A model generated the notes under the pieces. It did no database searches, was not told where the DNA came from, and was given only the letters and a program-made list of their open reading frames with translations. Shown piece by piece: positions 1-5,293 of a stretch of 5,293 bases of DNA; within the stretch, counting starts at the first letter, position 1; each line of letters opens with the position of its first letter. The translations under genes were made by a program, and so were the position numbers. The stretch lies in assembly GCA_012963565.1 (NCBI GenBank), contig DTVJ01000052.1, forward strand, positions 1 through 5,293, in the 5' to 3' direction. Source of the DNA: Piscirickettsiaceae bacterium (GTDB taxonomy: Bacteria > Pseudomonadota > Gammaproteobacteria > PS1 > Pseudothioglobaceae).

Positions 1-3000
1 ATTTTTGCCACACCAAAGTATCGAGACTCAGGGTGCGCAAAATACCAGCCACTCACTGACGATGTTGGTAACATTGCATAGGAGCTGGTGAGTGTCATGC
101 CAGTGTTTTTTTCAACATCAAGTAATTCCCATAGTTTTTCTTTTTCACTATGTTCGGGACAAGCAGGGTAGCCAGGCGCAGGACGAATGCCTCGGTAATC
201 TTCCTTAATCAGTTCATCGTTATTAAAGTCTTCATCACTATAACCCCATAATTCTGTGCGGAATTTATAATGCATCATTTCAGCAAACGCTTCGGCAAAA
301 CGATCGGCTACTGCTTTAATCATGATCGAGTTGTAGTCATCATGATCAGCTTCATAAGCCTCGACTAGTGGGTCAATGTTAATACCTGCAGTCACAGCAA
401 ATGCACCCATATAATCCTGAATACCACTATCTTTAGGGGCGATAAAATCACTCAAACAGAAATTAGGCGTGTTGCCTTTTTTATCCAATTGTTGACGTAA
501 TTGGTTGAGTGTCATTAGTACCTTACCATTGTCATCATACAGTTCGATATCCTCATTAATACTATTAGCTGGGAAGATTCCAACTACGGCATTAGCCTGT
601 AGTAATTTACCATCCATGACTTTCTTGAACATCATCTTAGCATCAGCAAATAGTTGCGTTGCCGCCTCACCCACCACTTCATCAGTCAAAATATCAGGAA
701 ACTTACCCGCTAATTCCCAAGTGCGGAAAAATGGCACCCAGTCAATAAATTCAAAGATCTCATTAAGATCATAATCTTCGAACACTTGTATGCCGATTTG
801 GTTAGGCTTAGTAATGGAATCAAACTTTAATTTAGGTTTATTTTTTCTAGCACCTTCAAGACTTACAAGCCTACTTGGACCTTTGTTAGCACGCTTAAAT
901 CGTACTTGTTCGTATTCTTCTTTAGTGCTTTGAAATAGTTTTGGTTTTAGCTTAGTTGACAGGAGGGAGGTTGCTACACCAACTGCCTTAGAGGCATCTT
1001 TTACATAAAACACACCTTTGTCGTATTGAGGCTCAATCTTTACAGCAGTGTGTGCTTTTGAAGTGGTGGCACCACCTATCATTAGTGGCAGTTCAAAACC
1101 TTGACGGGTCATTTCTTTGGCTACAAATACCATTTCATCTAGTGATGGAGTGATCAGACCTGAGAGACCAATAATATCTACATTTTCTTTTATCGCTGTT
1201 TCTAAAATCGTGTCGGCTGGCACCATAACACCGAGGTCAATAATCTCATAGTTATTACAAGAAAGCACAACACCTACAATATTTTTGCCGATATCATGCA
1301 CATCGCCTTTAACCGTAGCCATTAAGATTTTTCCTCGAGCACTAGAACCGCAATCTTGTTTTTCAGCTTCTAAGAACGGATCCAAATAAGCAACAGACTT
1401 CTTCATGACTCGGGCAGATTTTACTACTTGTGGTAAGAACATTCTACCGTCACCAAATAAATCCCCGACTACGTTCATACCATCCATTAGCGGACCTTCA
1501 ATTACCAGAATAGGGCGACCAAGTTTGTCTAGTGCTTCCTGAGTGTCTTCAACAATAAATTCAGTAATCCCCTTAACCAGTGAATGCTCCAGACGTTTTT
1601 CAACTGACCATGTGCGCCATTCAAGATCCCTTTTATTTTCTTGTACCTCACCCGTGCCTGAAAATTTTGGTGCGATATCAACCAGGCGCTCACCTGCTTC
1701 TGGGTCTTTATTTAAAACAACATCTTCAACTGCTTTTTTAAGTTCAGGATCGATATCGTCATAGACTACCAACTGACCAGCATTAACAATACCCATGGTC
1801 ATGCCAGCTTTTACCGCATGATATAAAAACACTGAATGAATCGCTTCACGAACAGGATTATTTCCTCTAAATGAGAATGATACATTAGACACACCACCCG
1901 AGATTTTTGCATAAGCTAGGTTTTTGGTAATCTCTCGTGTGGCTTCAATAAAGTCAACACCGTAGTTGTTGTGCTCTTCAATACCCGTAGCCACCGCAAA
2001 AATATTAGGATCAAAAATAATGTCTTCTGGTGGGAAACCAACTTCATCTACTAATATATTGTAGGCATCAGTACAAATCTCAATCTTACGTTCTTGAGTA
2101 TCAGCTTGGCCAACTTCATCAAAAGCCATAACAATAATCGCTGCACCGTAGCGTTTGCACAGGTGTGCGTATTTAATAAAGTTTTCTTTGCCTTCTTTGA
2201 GAGAGATTGAGTTAACAATCGGTTTACCTTGCGTGCATTTTAGGCCTGCTTCAATAATATCCCACTTGGATGAGTCTACCATTAATGGCACCCTAGAAAT
2301 ATCCGGCTCAGAGCCAATCAGATTCATAAAACGAATCATGGCTGCTTTACCATCAAGCATACCTTCGTCCATGTTGATATCAACTATTTGAGCGCCGTCT
2401 TCCACTTGAGTTCGGCAAATATCTAAGGCTTCTTCATATTCTTCATTTAGAATTAGACGCTTGAATTTAGCTGAGCCGGTTATATTGGCACGCTCACCAA
2501 CGTTTACAAACAGTGAATCATCACCAATATTAAAAGCCTCAAGGCCAGACAGACGGCATTCAGGTTTAATATCTGGTATTTGTCTAGGCGGCAAACCTTC
2601 AATAGCATCAGCAATGGCTTTAATATGATCAGGTGTGGATCCACAACAGCCACCTAAAATATTGACCAATCCTGATTCAGCCCATTCACCCACTTGCTCA
2701 CTCATGGTGATCGCACCTAAATCATATTCACCAAATTCATTAGGTAAGCCAGCGTTCGGATGGGCAGATACATAAGTATCTGCTACGCGTGACATCTCAG
2801 CCACATATTGACGCAATAGATCAGGTCCTAGTGCACAGTTAAGGCCAATTGAAATCGGCTTAGCGTGACGTAATGAGTTGTAGAATGCCTCGGTAACCTG
2901 ACCGGATAGTGTACGACCAGAGGCATCAGTTATGGTGCCTGAGATCATAATTGGTAATTCGACACCATCTTCTTCAAATACTTGTTGTACGGCAAAAATA

Positions 3001-3566
3001 GCGGCCTTGGCATTGAGTGTATCAAAGATGGTTTCAATCAGAATAATATCTGCACCACCTTCAATCAATCCTCGCGTCGATTCAGAATAGACTTCAACCA
3101 ATTCATCAAAGCTAACGTTTCTAAAGCCAGGGTCATTGACATCAGGTGAGAGTGAGCAGGTGCGTGAAGTTGGACCAATAACGCCAGCAACAAAGCGCGG
3201 CTTGTCATCCGTTGAGAATTCTTTACAAACTTCTTTAGCAATTTTTGCACTTTCAACATTAATTTCATAAGCCAGATTTTCCATCTGGTAATCAGACATC
3301 GAAGTACGAGTAGCATTAAAAGTATTGGTCTCAACAATATCTGCACCTACTTCTAGATAAGACTTATGAATGTCTTTAATAATTTTAGGTTGGGTTAGAG
3401 ACAACAGATCGTTATTGCCTTGAACTAAGATATGCCAATCTTCAAAGCGCTCTCCACGGTAATCTTCTTCGCTAAGCTTGTGCTTTTGAATCATGGTACC
3501 CATGGCGCCATCTAGCACTAAGATTCTTTGCGAGAGAAGTGTTTGCAATAACTGTTTATTCGACAT
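1..3566 (-). CDS. metH: Cobalamin-dependent methionine synthase (5-methyltetrahydrofolate--homocysteine methyltransferase), C-terminus cut by window edge
   Basis: This enzyme transfers the methyl group of 5-methyltetrahydrofolate via methylcobalamin to homocysteine, giving methionine and tetrahydrofolate in the cytoplasm. I read it in one unbroken frame of 1188 complete codons. All four modules are present. The homocysteine domain (about 1-325) begins RILVLDGAMGTMIQ and has zinc ligands C244, C307 and C308 (GLNC, GGCCGS). The pterin-binding domain (about 350-620) contains VGERANITGSAKF with G357-R359. The B12 cap domain (about 650-740) contains GPLMDGMNVVGDLFG from 691. The B12-binding domain contains DVHDIGKN with the cobalt-ligand H757, and SGLITPS with S802 and T806. 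The AdoMet reactivation domain runs from about 890 and contains RPAPGYP with R1128 and Y1133. E. coli MetH has 1227 residues, so about 33 are lost at the window edge; this is not a real truncation. The ATG at 3566 matches the family N-terminus, but no Shine-Dalgarno sequence precedes it. No frameshift or missing catalytic residue was seen. Confidence 0.98.
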   Translation of the reverse strand, partial: MSNKQLLQTLLSQRILVLDGAMGTMIQKHKLSEEDYRGERFEDWHILVQGNNDLLSLTQPKIIKDIHKSYLEVGADIVETNTFNATRTSMSDYQMENLAYEINVESAKIAKEVCKEFSTDDKPRFVAGVIGPTSRTCSLSPDVNDPGFRNVSFDELVEVYSESTRGLIEGGADIILIETIFDTLNAKAAIFAVQQVFEEDGVELPIMISGTITDASGRTLSGQVTEAFYNSLRHAKPISIGLNCALGPDLLRQYVAEMSRVADTYVSAHPNAGLPNEFGEYDLGAITMSEQVGEWAESGLVNILGGCCGSTPDHIKAIADAIEGLPPRQIPDIKPECRLSGLEAFNIGDDSLFVNVGERANITGSAKFKRLILNEEYEEALDICRTQVEDGAQIVDINMDEGMLDGKAAMIRFMNLIGSEPDISRVPLMVDSSKWDIIEAGLKCTQGKPIVNSISLKEGKENFIKYAHLCKRYGAAIIVMAFDEVGQADTQERKIEICTDAYNILVDEVGFPPEDIIFDPNIFAVATGIEEHNNYGVDFIEATREITKNLAYAKISGGVSNVSFSFRGNNPVREAIHSVFLYHAVKAGMTMGIVNAGQLVVYDDIDPELKKAVEDVVLNKDPEAGERLVDIAPKFSGTGEVQENKRDLEWRTWSVEKRLEHSLVKGITEFIVEDTQEALDKLGRPILVIEGPLMDGMNVVGDLFGDGRMFLPQVVKSARVMKKSVAYLDPFLEAEKQDCGSSARGKILMATVKGDVHDIGKNIVGVVLSCNNYEIIDLGVMVPADTILETAIKENVDIIGLSGLITPSLDEMVFVAKEMTRQGFELPLMIGGATTSKAHTAVKIEPQYDKGVFYVKDASKAVGVATSLLSTKLKPKLFQSTKEEYEQVRFKRANKGPSRLVSLEGARKNKPKLKFDSITKPNQIGIQVFEDYDLNEIFEFIDWVPFFRTWELAGKFPDILTDEVVGEAATQLFADAKMMFKKVMDGKLLQANAVVGIFPANSINEDIELYDDNGKVLMTLNQLRQQLDKKGNTPNFCLSDFIAPKDSGIQDYMGAFAVTAGINIDPLVEAYEADHDDYNSIMIKAVADRFAEAFAEMMHYKFRTELWGYSDEDFNNDELIKEDYRGIRPAPGYPACPEHSEKEKLWELLDVEKNTGMTLTSSYAMLPTSSVSGWYFAHPESRYFGVAK

Positions 3567-3607
3567 GTTTGGTATTATAATTGAGTCAAATTTAATAGGG
3601 AGTTTTG
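3567..3607. promoter_or_regulatory. 41-bp divergent spacer with overlapping -10 boxes for metH and the gene at 3608
   Basis: The spacer contains the 8-bp palindrome ATTATAAT at 3574-3581, which supplies a perfect TATAAT on both strands: 3576-3581 on plus and 3579-3574 on minus. The plus box would start a transcript near 3588, leaving about 20 nt of leader before the ATG at 3608. The minus box lies only 7 nt from the metH ATG, so transcription from it would start at or next to that codon. Neither side has a convincing -35 hexamer at 16-18 bp. TTGGT at 3569-3573 sits just upstream of the plus-strand box, as it does for the genes at 4611 and 5039. There is no room for a cobalamin or SAM riboswitch ahead of metH. 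Promoter use is inferred. Confidence 0.5.
3597..3602 (+). promoter_or_regulatory. Ribosome binding site deciding the start of the gene at 3608
   Basis: AGGGAG lies 5 nt before the ATG at 3608, but only 2 nt before the in-frame TTG at 3605. The spacing favours the ATG, which also gives an ordinary signal peptide. Confidence 0.65.
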
Positions 3608-4078
3608 ATGTATAAATTGTTTATAACAGTAATGTTTCTCATCAGTTTTAATGCAAATGCTTTTTTAGACTTTAATAATTATGGCGTAGACTACAAAAAT
3701 AATGACTGGCCAATTTGGACGCCGATGTATTGGATGGAAAAAGTGACAGACAATGATATCTTTGGTAATCAACGTAACAGAGGTTATTCTTATCCTTATA
3801 ACAATCGACCTTACAATATTGGTGCATCACAATTTGACATGAGCCAAATGCCAACCCCAGGTCAAGCTTACCAGGCAGAAAGCAACTACATGCCACAGCC
3901 AATGTACACAACACCTGCGGCGCAATCCTTTACTAACCGAGGTATTATGCCACCAATGGGTGGTTATGATTTACCGAGCCCTTACCCAAGTGATTATCAA
4001 TCCAATCAACTGCCAAGCCCTTACCCAAGTAATTATCAACCTAATCAACTGCCAAGCCCTTATCCGATTGGATTTTAA
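3608..4078 (+). CDS. Small secreted Tyr/Pro/Asn/Gln-rich protein with C-terminal 13-residue repeats
   Basis: This is a 156-residue protein of unrecognised family. Residues 1-18 form a Sec signal peptide: a Lys at position 3, a hydrophobic core, and cleavage expected after A16-N17-A18. The mature protein is cysteine-free and looks largely disordered. Residues 34-46 read WPIWTPMYWMEKV; the W-x-P-x-[YW]-W-M-E pattern resembles FWDPRWYMEEM of the downstream paralogues, so this may be a distant member of the same family. The middle (about 60-120) is rich in Tyr, Pro, Gln, Met and Asn. The tail (122-153) carries two and a half copies of LPSPYPSxYQxNQ. It lies 106 bp upstream of the next gene, with no clear terminator between them, so read-through is possible. 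An exported structural or surface role, perhaps on sulfur globules, is an inference from composition and neighbours. The coding call rests on the signal peptide, the Shine-Dalgarno sequence and the in-frame repeats. Confidence 0.85.
   Translation: MYKLFITVMFLISFNANAFLDFNNYGVDYKNNDWPIWTPMYWMEKVTDNDIFGNQRNRGYSYPYNNRPYNIGASQFDMSQMPTPGQAYQAESNYMPQPMYTTPAAQSFTNRGIMPPMGGYDLPSPYPSDYQSNQLPSPYPSNYQPNQLPSPYPIGF
3971..4066 (+). repeat. 39-bp in-frame tandem repeat, about 2.5 copies
   Basis: Copies lie at 3971-4009 and 4010-4048, with an 18-bp partial copy at 4049-4066. The unit is exactly 13 codons and encodes LPSPYPS-[DN]-YQ-[SP]-NQ. The copies differ at only a few bases, which suggests fairly recent expansion or homogenisation. 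The repeat lies wholly inside the gene at 3608-4078. Confidence 0.9.
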
Positions 4079-4093
4079 GTTACGTTCATTTTA

Positions 4094-4153
4094 AAACAAT
4101 AGTATTCAATTATAATAGTATTGACTTATAATATTATTATGTTATAATATAAG
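4094..4153 (+). repeat. Degenerate 16-bp-period AT-rich repeat containing three TATAAT boxes
   Basis: TTATAATA occurs exactly at 4110, 4126 and 4142, so three perfect TATAAT hexamers lie 16 bp apart (4111, 4127, 4143). AATAGTATT occurs at 4098 and 4114, in the same 16-bp register. Adjacent 16-mers match at about 11-12 of 16 positions at the best points. The repeat overlaps the promoter of the gene at 4185. It could give alternative start sites or bind a regulator, or it may simply be replication slippage in AT-rich DNA. Confidence 0.6.
4121..4148 (+). promoter_or_regulatory. Sigma70-type promoter for the gene at 4185
   Basis: TTGACT at 4121-4126, a 16-bp spacer and TATAAT at 4143-4148 make the only good -35/-10 pair in the window. 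Transcription would start near 4155, giving a leader of about 30 nt with GGAG at 4173-4176, 8 nt before the ATG. This differs from the promoters of the two later paralogues, which lack a recognisable -35. Confidence 0.75.
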
Positions 4154-4184
4154 CTCCTTTAATTTAATATATGGAGATAGGAAA

Positions 4185-4493
4185 ATGAAAAAGATATTAA
4201 CAGTAGTATTATTAGCATTCGCATTAGGCGCAAATGCATTTTGGAATAACAACAATAACACTCCTTGGAGCAATGGTTCTAACAACTATAACGGTTACCA
4301 AGAAGATAACGGTATGTTTGGTTACAACCCATACGATTTCTGGGATCCACGTTGGTACATGGAAGAAATGAGCAACATGGTTGACGAGTTTGACGATGAG
4401 TTCAATAACAATAACTACAATGGTTATGGTTACAACCCATATAACAACAATGCAGCAGTAGCACCTATTGCTCCAAAAGTTGCAGCAAAATAA
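4185..4493 (+). CDS. Small secreted Asn-rich protein, sulfur-globule-protein-like (paralogue A)
   Basis: This is a 102-residue protein. The signal peptide is 1-18 (MKKILTVVLLAFALGANA, cleavage before F19), so it is exported by Sec, most likely to the periplasm. The mature part starts FWNNNNN and has PW at 27-28. A conserved core at 42-62 contains NGMFGYNPYDFW followed by DPRWYMEEM. After this comes an acidic stretch with DEFDDEF at 67-73, a second GYNPYN at 82-87, and an APIAP tail at 93-97. There is no cysteine and no globular domain I recognise. Small, signal-bearing Asn/Gly/Trp/Tyr-rich proteins of this style form the envelope of periplasmic sulfur globules (Sgp proteins) in Allochromatium-like bacteria. 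That assignment is inferred from style, not from a diagnostic motif. It has its own promoter and terminator. The next gene is a close paralogue, with near-identical DNA across the core. A different secreted matrix or metal-binding protein is the alternative. Confidence 0.9.
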   Translation: MKKILTVVLLAFALGANAFWNNNNNTPWSNGSNNYNGYQEDNGMFGYNPYDFWDPRWYMEEMSNMVDEFDDEFNNNNYNGYGYNPYNNNAAVAPIAPKVAAK

Positions 4494-4510
4494 TTTAATT
4501 TATTTTTGCT

Positions 4511-4541
4511 AAAAAAAACCAGCGCTTGCGCTGGTTTTTTT
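4511..4541 (+). terminator. Intrinsic terminator after the gene at 4185
   Basis: The stem CCAGCG (4519-4524) pairs with CGCTGG (4529-4534) around a CTTG loop and is followed by seven Ts (4535-4541). Eight As precede it, so it could also work on the other strand. It lies 17 nt after the stop codon. Confidence 0.93.
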
Positions 4542-4570
4542 ACGTCTGAAGAAAAATATTGGTATATAAT
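4542..4570 (+). promoter_or_regulatory. Promoter region of the gene at 4611
   Basis: TATAAT at 4565-4570 is preceded by AAAAATATTGGT at 4552-4563, and the region begins directly after the T-run of the upstream terminator. No good -35 hexamer lies 16-18 bp upstream, and there is no extended -10 TGN. The 12-bp element and its 1-nt distance to the -10 box are identical at the gene at 5039, which suggests an activator or other specific factor. The predicted leader is about 34 nt. Confidence 0.6.
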
Positions 4571-4594
4571 TCACCTAAATTTTTTTAATTATCT

Positions 4595-4600
4595 GAGGAG
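4595..4600 (+). promoter_or_regulatory. Ribosome binding site deciding the start of the gene at 4611
   Basis: GAGGAG lies 10 nt before the ATG at 4611. An in-frame TTG at 4506 would add 35 residues, but it lies upstream of both the terminator and the promoter. Starting at 4611 also restores the signal peptide shared with the paralogues. Confidence 0.85.
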
Positions 4601-4610
4601 AAAAAGAAGA

Positions 4611-4925
4611 ATGAAAAAAATATTTGCAGTAGTATTATTGGCATTCGCACTAAGTGCAAATGCATTCTGGAACAACAATAACAGTCCTTGGGGCGGTAAT
4701 AATAGCTATTACGGTGGCGGTTACAACGATAACGGCATGTTTGGTTACAATCCATACGATTTTTGGGATCCAAGATGGTATTTTGAAGAAATGGATAACA
4801 TGATGGATGAGTTTGATAATAACAGCTGGGGTAATAATTATGGTGGTAGTGGTTACAACCCATACAACAACTCTAGATATTCTCCTTGGAATTCTGCAGC
4901 ACCAATAGCGCCAAGAGTAAAATAA
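4611..4925 (+). CDS. Small secreted Asn/Gly-rich protein, sulfur-globule-protein-like (paralogue B)
   Basis: This 104-residue protein is the closest relative of the product of 4185-4493. The signal peptide is 1-18, ending ALSANA, with cleavage before F19-W20. The mature protein has FWNNNNSPWGG, a Gly/Tyr patch (GGGY, 35-38), and the core NGMFGYNPYDFW (41-52) then DPRWYFEEM (53-61). It continues with MMDEFD (64-69), a Trp/Asn/Gly spacer, a second GYNPYNN (81-87), SPW, and APIAP near the end. There is no cysteine. Compared with paralogue A it has more Gly and less acid after the core. The shared architecture and near-identical DNA at the core point to recent tandem duplication. It appears monocistronic, with its own promoter and terminator. 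Export is well supported. A role as a sulfur-globule coat or other periplasmic matrix protein is inferred. Confidence 0.92.
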   Translation: MKKIFAVVLLAFALSANAFWNNNNSPWGGNNSYYGGGYNDNGMFGYNPYDFWDPRWYFEEMDNMMDEFDNNSWGNNYGGSGYNPYNNSRYSPWNSAAPIAPRVK

Positions 4926-4943
4926 TTTAATTTAATTTACTAG

Positions 4944-4974
4944 AAAAAACCAGCACTTATTGCTGGTTTTTTTT
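4944..4974 (+). terminator. Intrinsic terminator after the gene at 4611
   Basis: The stem CCAGCA (4950-4955) pairs with TGCTGG (4961-4966) around a CTTAT loop, followed by eight Ts (4967-4974) and preceded by six As. The stem differs from the upstream copy by a compensated closing pair (G-C there, A-T here), so the hairpin itself is conserved. Confidence 0.93.
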
Positions 4975-5003
4975 CGTCCACAAAAAAAATATTGGTTTAT
5001 AAT
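4975..5003 (+). promoter_or_regulatory. Promoter region of the gene at 5039
   Basis: TATAAT at 4998-5003 is preceded by AAAAATATTGGT at 4985-4996, the same element and spacing as at 4552-4570. The hexamer 17 bp upstream (CGTCCA) is a poor -35. GAGGAG at 5027-5032 lies 6 nt before the ATG. Confidence 0.6.
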
Positions 5004-5038
5004 GACATTTAATTTTTTAATGATAAGAGGAGATCAAG

Positions 5039-5293
5039 ATGAAAAAAATTATAACAGTTTCATTATTAACACTAACACTGAACGCGACAGCAGGTTGGGG
5101 TGGTAACAGCGGTCCGTGGGGTAATAGCGGCTGGAACAATGGCCCTTGGGGTGGTAACAACAATGGCATTTTTGGTAGCAATCCATATAGTATGTTTACG
5201 CCAGATTGGTTTAGTGAAGAAATGGATGACTTTATGGATGAGTTTGATAACAATGATGGCCCTTGGGGTAACCAAGGTTTTAATAGAGGTCCA
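5039..5293 (+). CDS. Small secreted Gly/Asn/Trp-rich protein, sulfur-globule-protein-like (paralogue C), C-terminus cut by window edge
   Basis: There are 85 codons in the window and no stop before the right edge. The signal peptide is 1-18 (begins MKKIITVSLL, ends NATA), with cleavage before G19-W20. The mature part is richer in Gly and Trp than the other two, with GPWG at 25-28, 35-38 and 74-77. The core is kept but diverged: NNGIFGSNPYSMF (41-53), then TPDWFSEEM (54-62) in place of DPRWYMEEM, then DDFMDEFDNND (63-73). No cysteine is present. WGG/GPWG-rich starts like this are typical of known sulfur-globule proteins as I recall them, making this the strongest of the three for that assignment, although no search was possible. 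It has its own promoter and a strong Shine-Dalgarno sequence. Whether the array continues past the window cannot be seen. Confidence 0.9.
   Translation, partial: MKKIITVSLLTLTLNATAGWGGNSGPWGNSGWNNGPWGGNNNGIFGSNPYSMFTPDWFSEEMDDFMDEFDNNDGPWGNQGFNRGP

Larger units (their letters stand above)
4494..4610 (+). repeat. Duplicated intergenic cassette, copy 1 (homologous to 4926-5038)
   Basis: This 117-bp spacer aligns along its length with the 113-bp spacer at 4926-5038. Both start TAATTTAATTTA just after the stop, then carry a CCAGC hairpin terminator, CGTC, AAAAATATTGGT, TATAAT, a T-rich leader and GAGGAG. The repeated unit, from start codon to start codon, is 426 bp (4185 to 4611) and then 428 bp (4611 to 5039). 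Gene, terminator and promoter were therefore duplicated together. Confidence 0.85.
4926..5038 (+). repeat. Duplicated intergenic cassette, copy 2 (homologous to 4494-4610)
   Basis: This is the partner of the spacer at 4494-4610, with the same order of parts: terminator, CGTC, 12-bp element, -10 box, leader and Shine-Dalgarno. The hairpin loop, the leader and the Shine-Dalgarno spacing have diverged most. The 12-bp element AAAAATATTGGT is unchanged. Confidence 0.85.

Noticed and set aside
505..2391. Three plus-strand open frames (505-774, 1543-1764, 2155-2391) inside metH
   Set aside because: They lie antisense to a fully conserved metH frame, have no ribosome sites, and their products are Ser/Ile/Leu-rich like antisense shadows.
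3065..3346. Minus-strand open frame of 93 codons
   Set aside because: It overlaps the metH homocysteine domain in another frame. The metH frame is intact there, so this is not a frameshifted fragment.
3605..3607. TTG at 3605 as start of the Tyr/Pro-rich gene
   Set aside because: It is only 2 nt from AGGGAG. The ATG at 3608 has workable spacing and is the stronger codon.
3567..3607. Cobalamin or SAM riboswitch upstream of metH
   Set aside because: Only 41 bp separate metH from the divergent gene, and no conserved riboswitch box is visible.
3672..3914. Minus-strand open frame opposite the Tyr/Pro-rich gene
   Set aside because: It is antisense to a gene supported by a signal peptide and in-frame repeats. 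Its Cys/Tyr-rich product is what an antisense reading of this region would give.
3971..4066. CRISPR-like array
   Set aside because: The units are directly adjacent without unique spacers, are multiples of three, and encode a protein repeat.
4506..4610. N-terminal extension of the gene at 4611 from an in-frame TTG at 4506
   Set aside because: The extension is encoded by the upstream terminator hairpin and the promoter. The Shine-Dalgarno sequence and the signal peptide shared with the paralogues place the start at 4611.
4585..5275. Minus-strand open frames opposite paralogues B and C (4585-4863, 5017-5253, 5072-5275)
   Set aside because: They are shadows of Asn/Gly-rich codons with no starts or ribosome sites of their own.

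Overview
The window looks like a piece of an AT-rich gammaproteobacterial chromosome. MetH is closely similar to the Escherichia coli enzyme from end to end. The small secreted proteins beside it resemble the sulfur-globule envelope proteins of sulfur-oxidising Gammaproteobacteria. A SUP05/Thioglobus-type or related symbiotic sulfur oxidiser would fit, but that placement is inferred from composition and protein style, not from a marker gene.

Layout. Positions 1-3566 (minus strand) hold metH, the cobalamin-dependent methionine synthase. It is intact as far as it can be read and is cut only by the left window edge, which removes roughly the last 33 residues. A 41-bp divergent spacer (3567-3607) follows. 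Then come four small plus-strand genes (3608-4078, 4185-4493, 4611-4925 and 5039 to beyond the right edge). Each starts with an 18-residue Sec signal peptide, and none of the visible protein contains cysteine. The first is a Tyr/Pro/Gln-rich protein with a 13-residue C-terminal repeat. The other three are clear paralogues: Asn/Gly/Trp-rich, with a shared core reading approximately NG-[MI]-FG-x-NPY followed by P-x-W, EEM and DEFD.

The three paralogues form a tandem array with a repeat period of about 427 bp. The copying includes the non-coding DNA: the two intergenic segments (4494-4610 and 4926-5038) are alignable along their length. Each carries an intrinsic terminator (stem CCAGCG/CCAGCA), a 12-bp element AAAAATATTGGT, a TATAAT box and a strong Shine-Dalgarno sequence. 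Each gene therefore appears to be its own transcription unit. The first paralogue has a different promoter, with TTGACT, a 16-bp spacer and TATAAT, set in a 16-bp-period repeat with three perfect TATAAT boxes.

The small genes probably encode abundant exported structural proteins. A sulfur-globule coat is the best guess, but no direct functional motif proves it. metH has no visible functional link to them beyond sharing the divergent control region. No RNA genes, insertion sequences or CRISPR arrays were seen, and there is no gene-free stretch longer than 300 bases.
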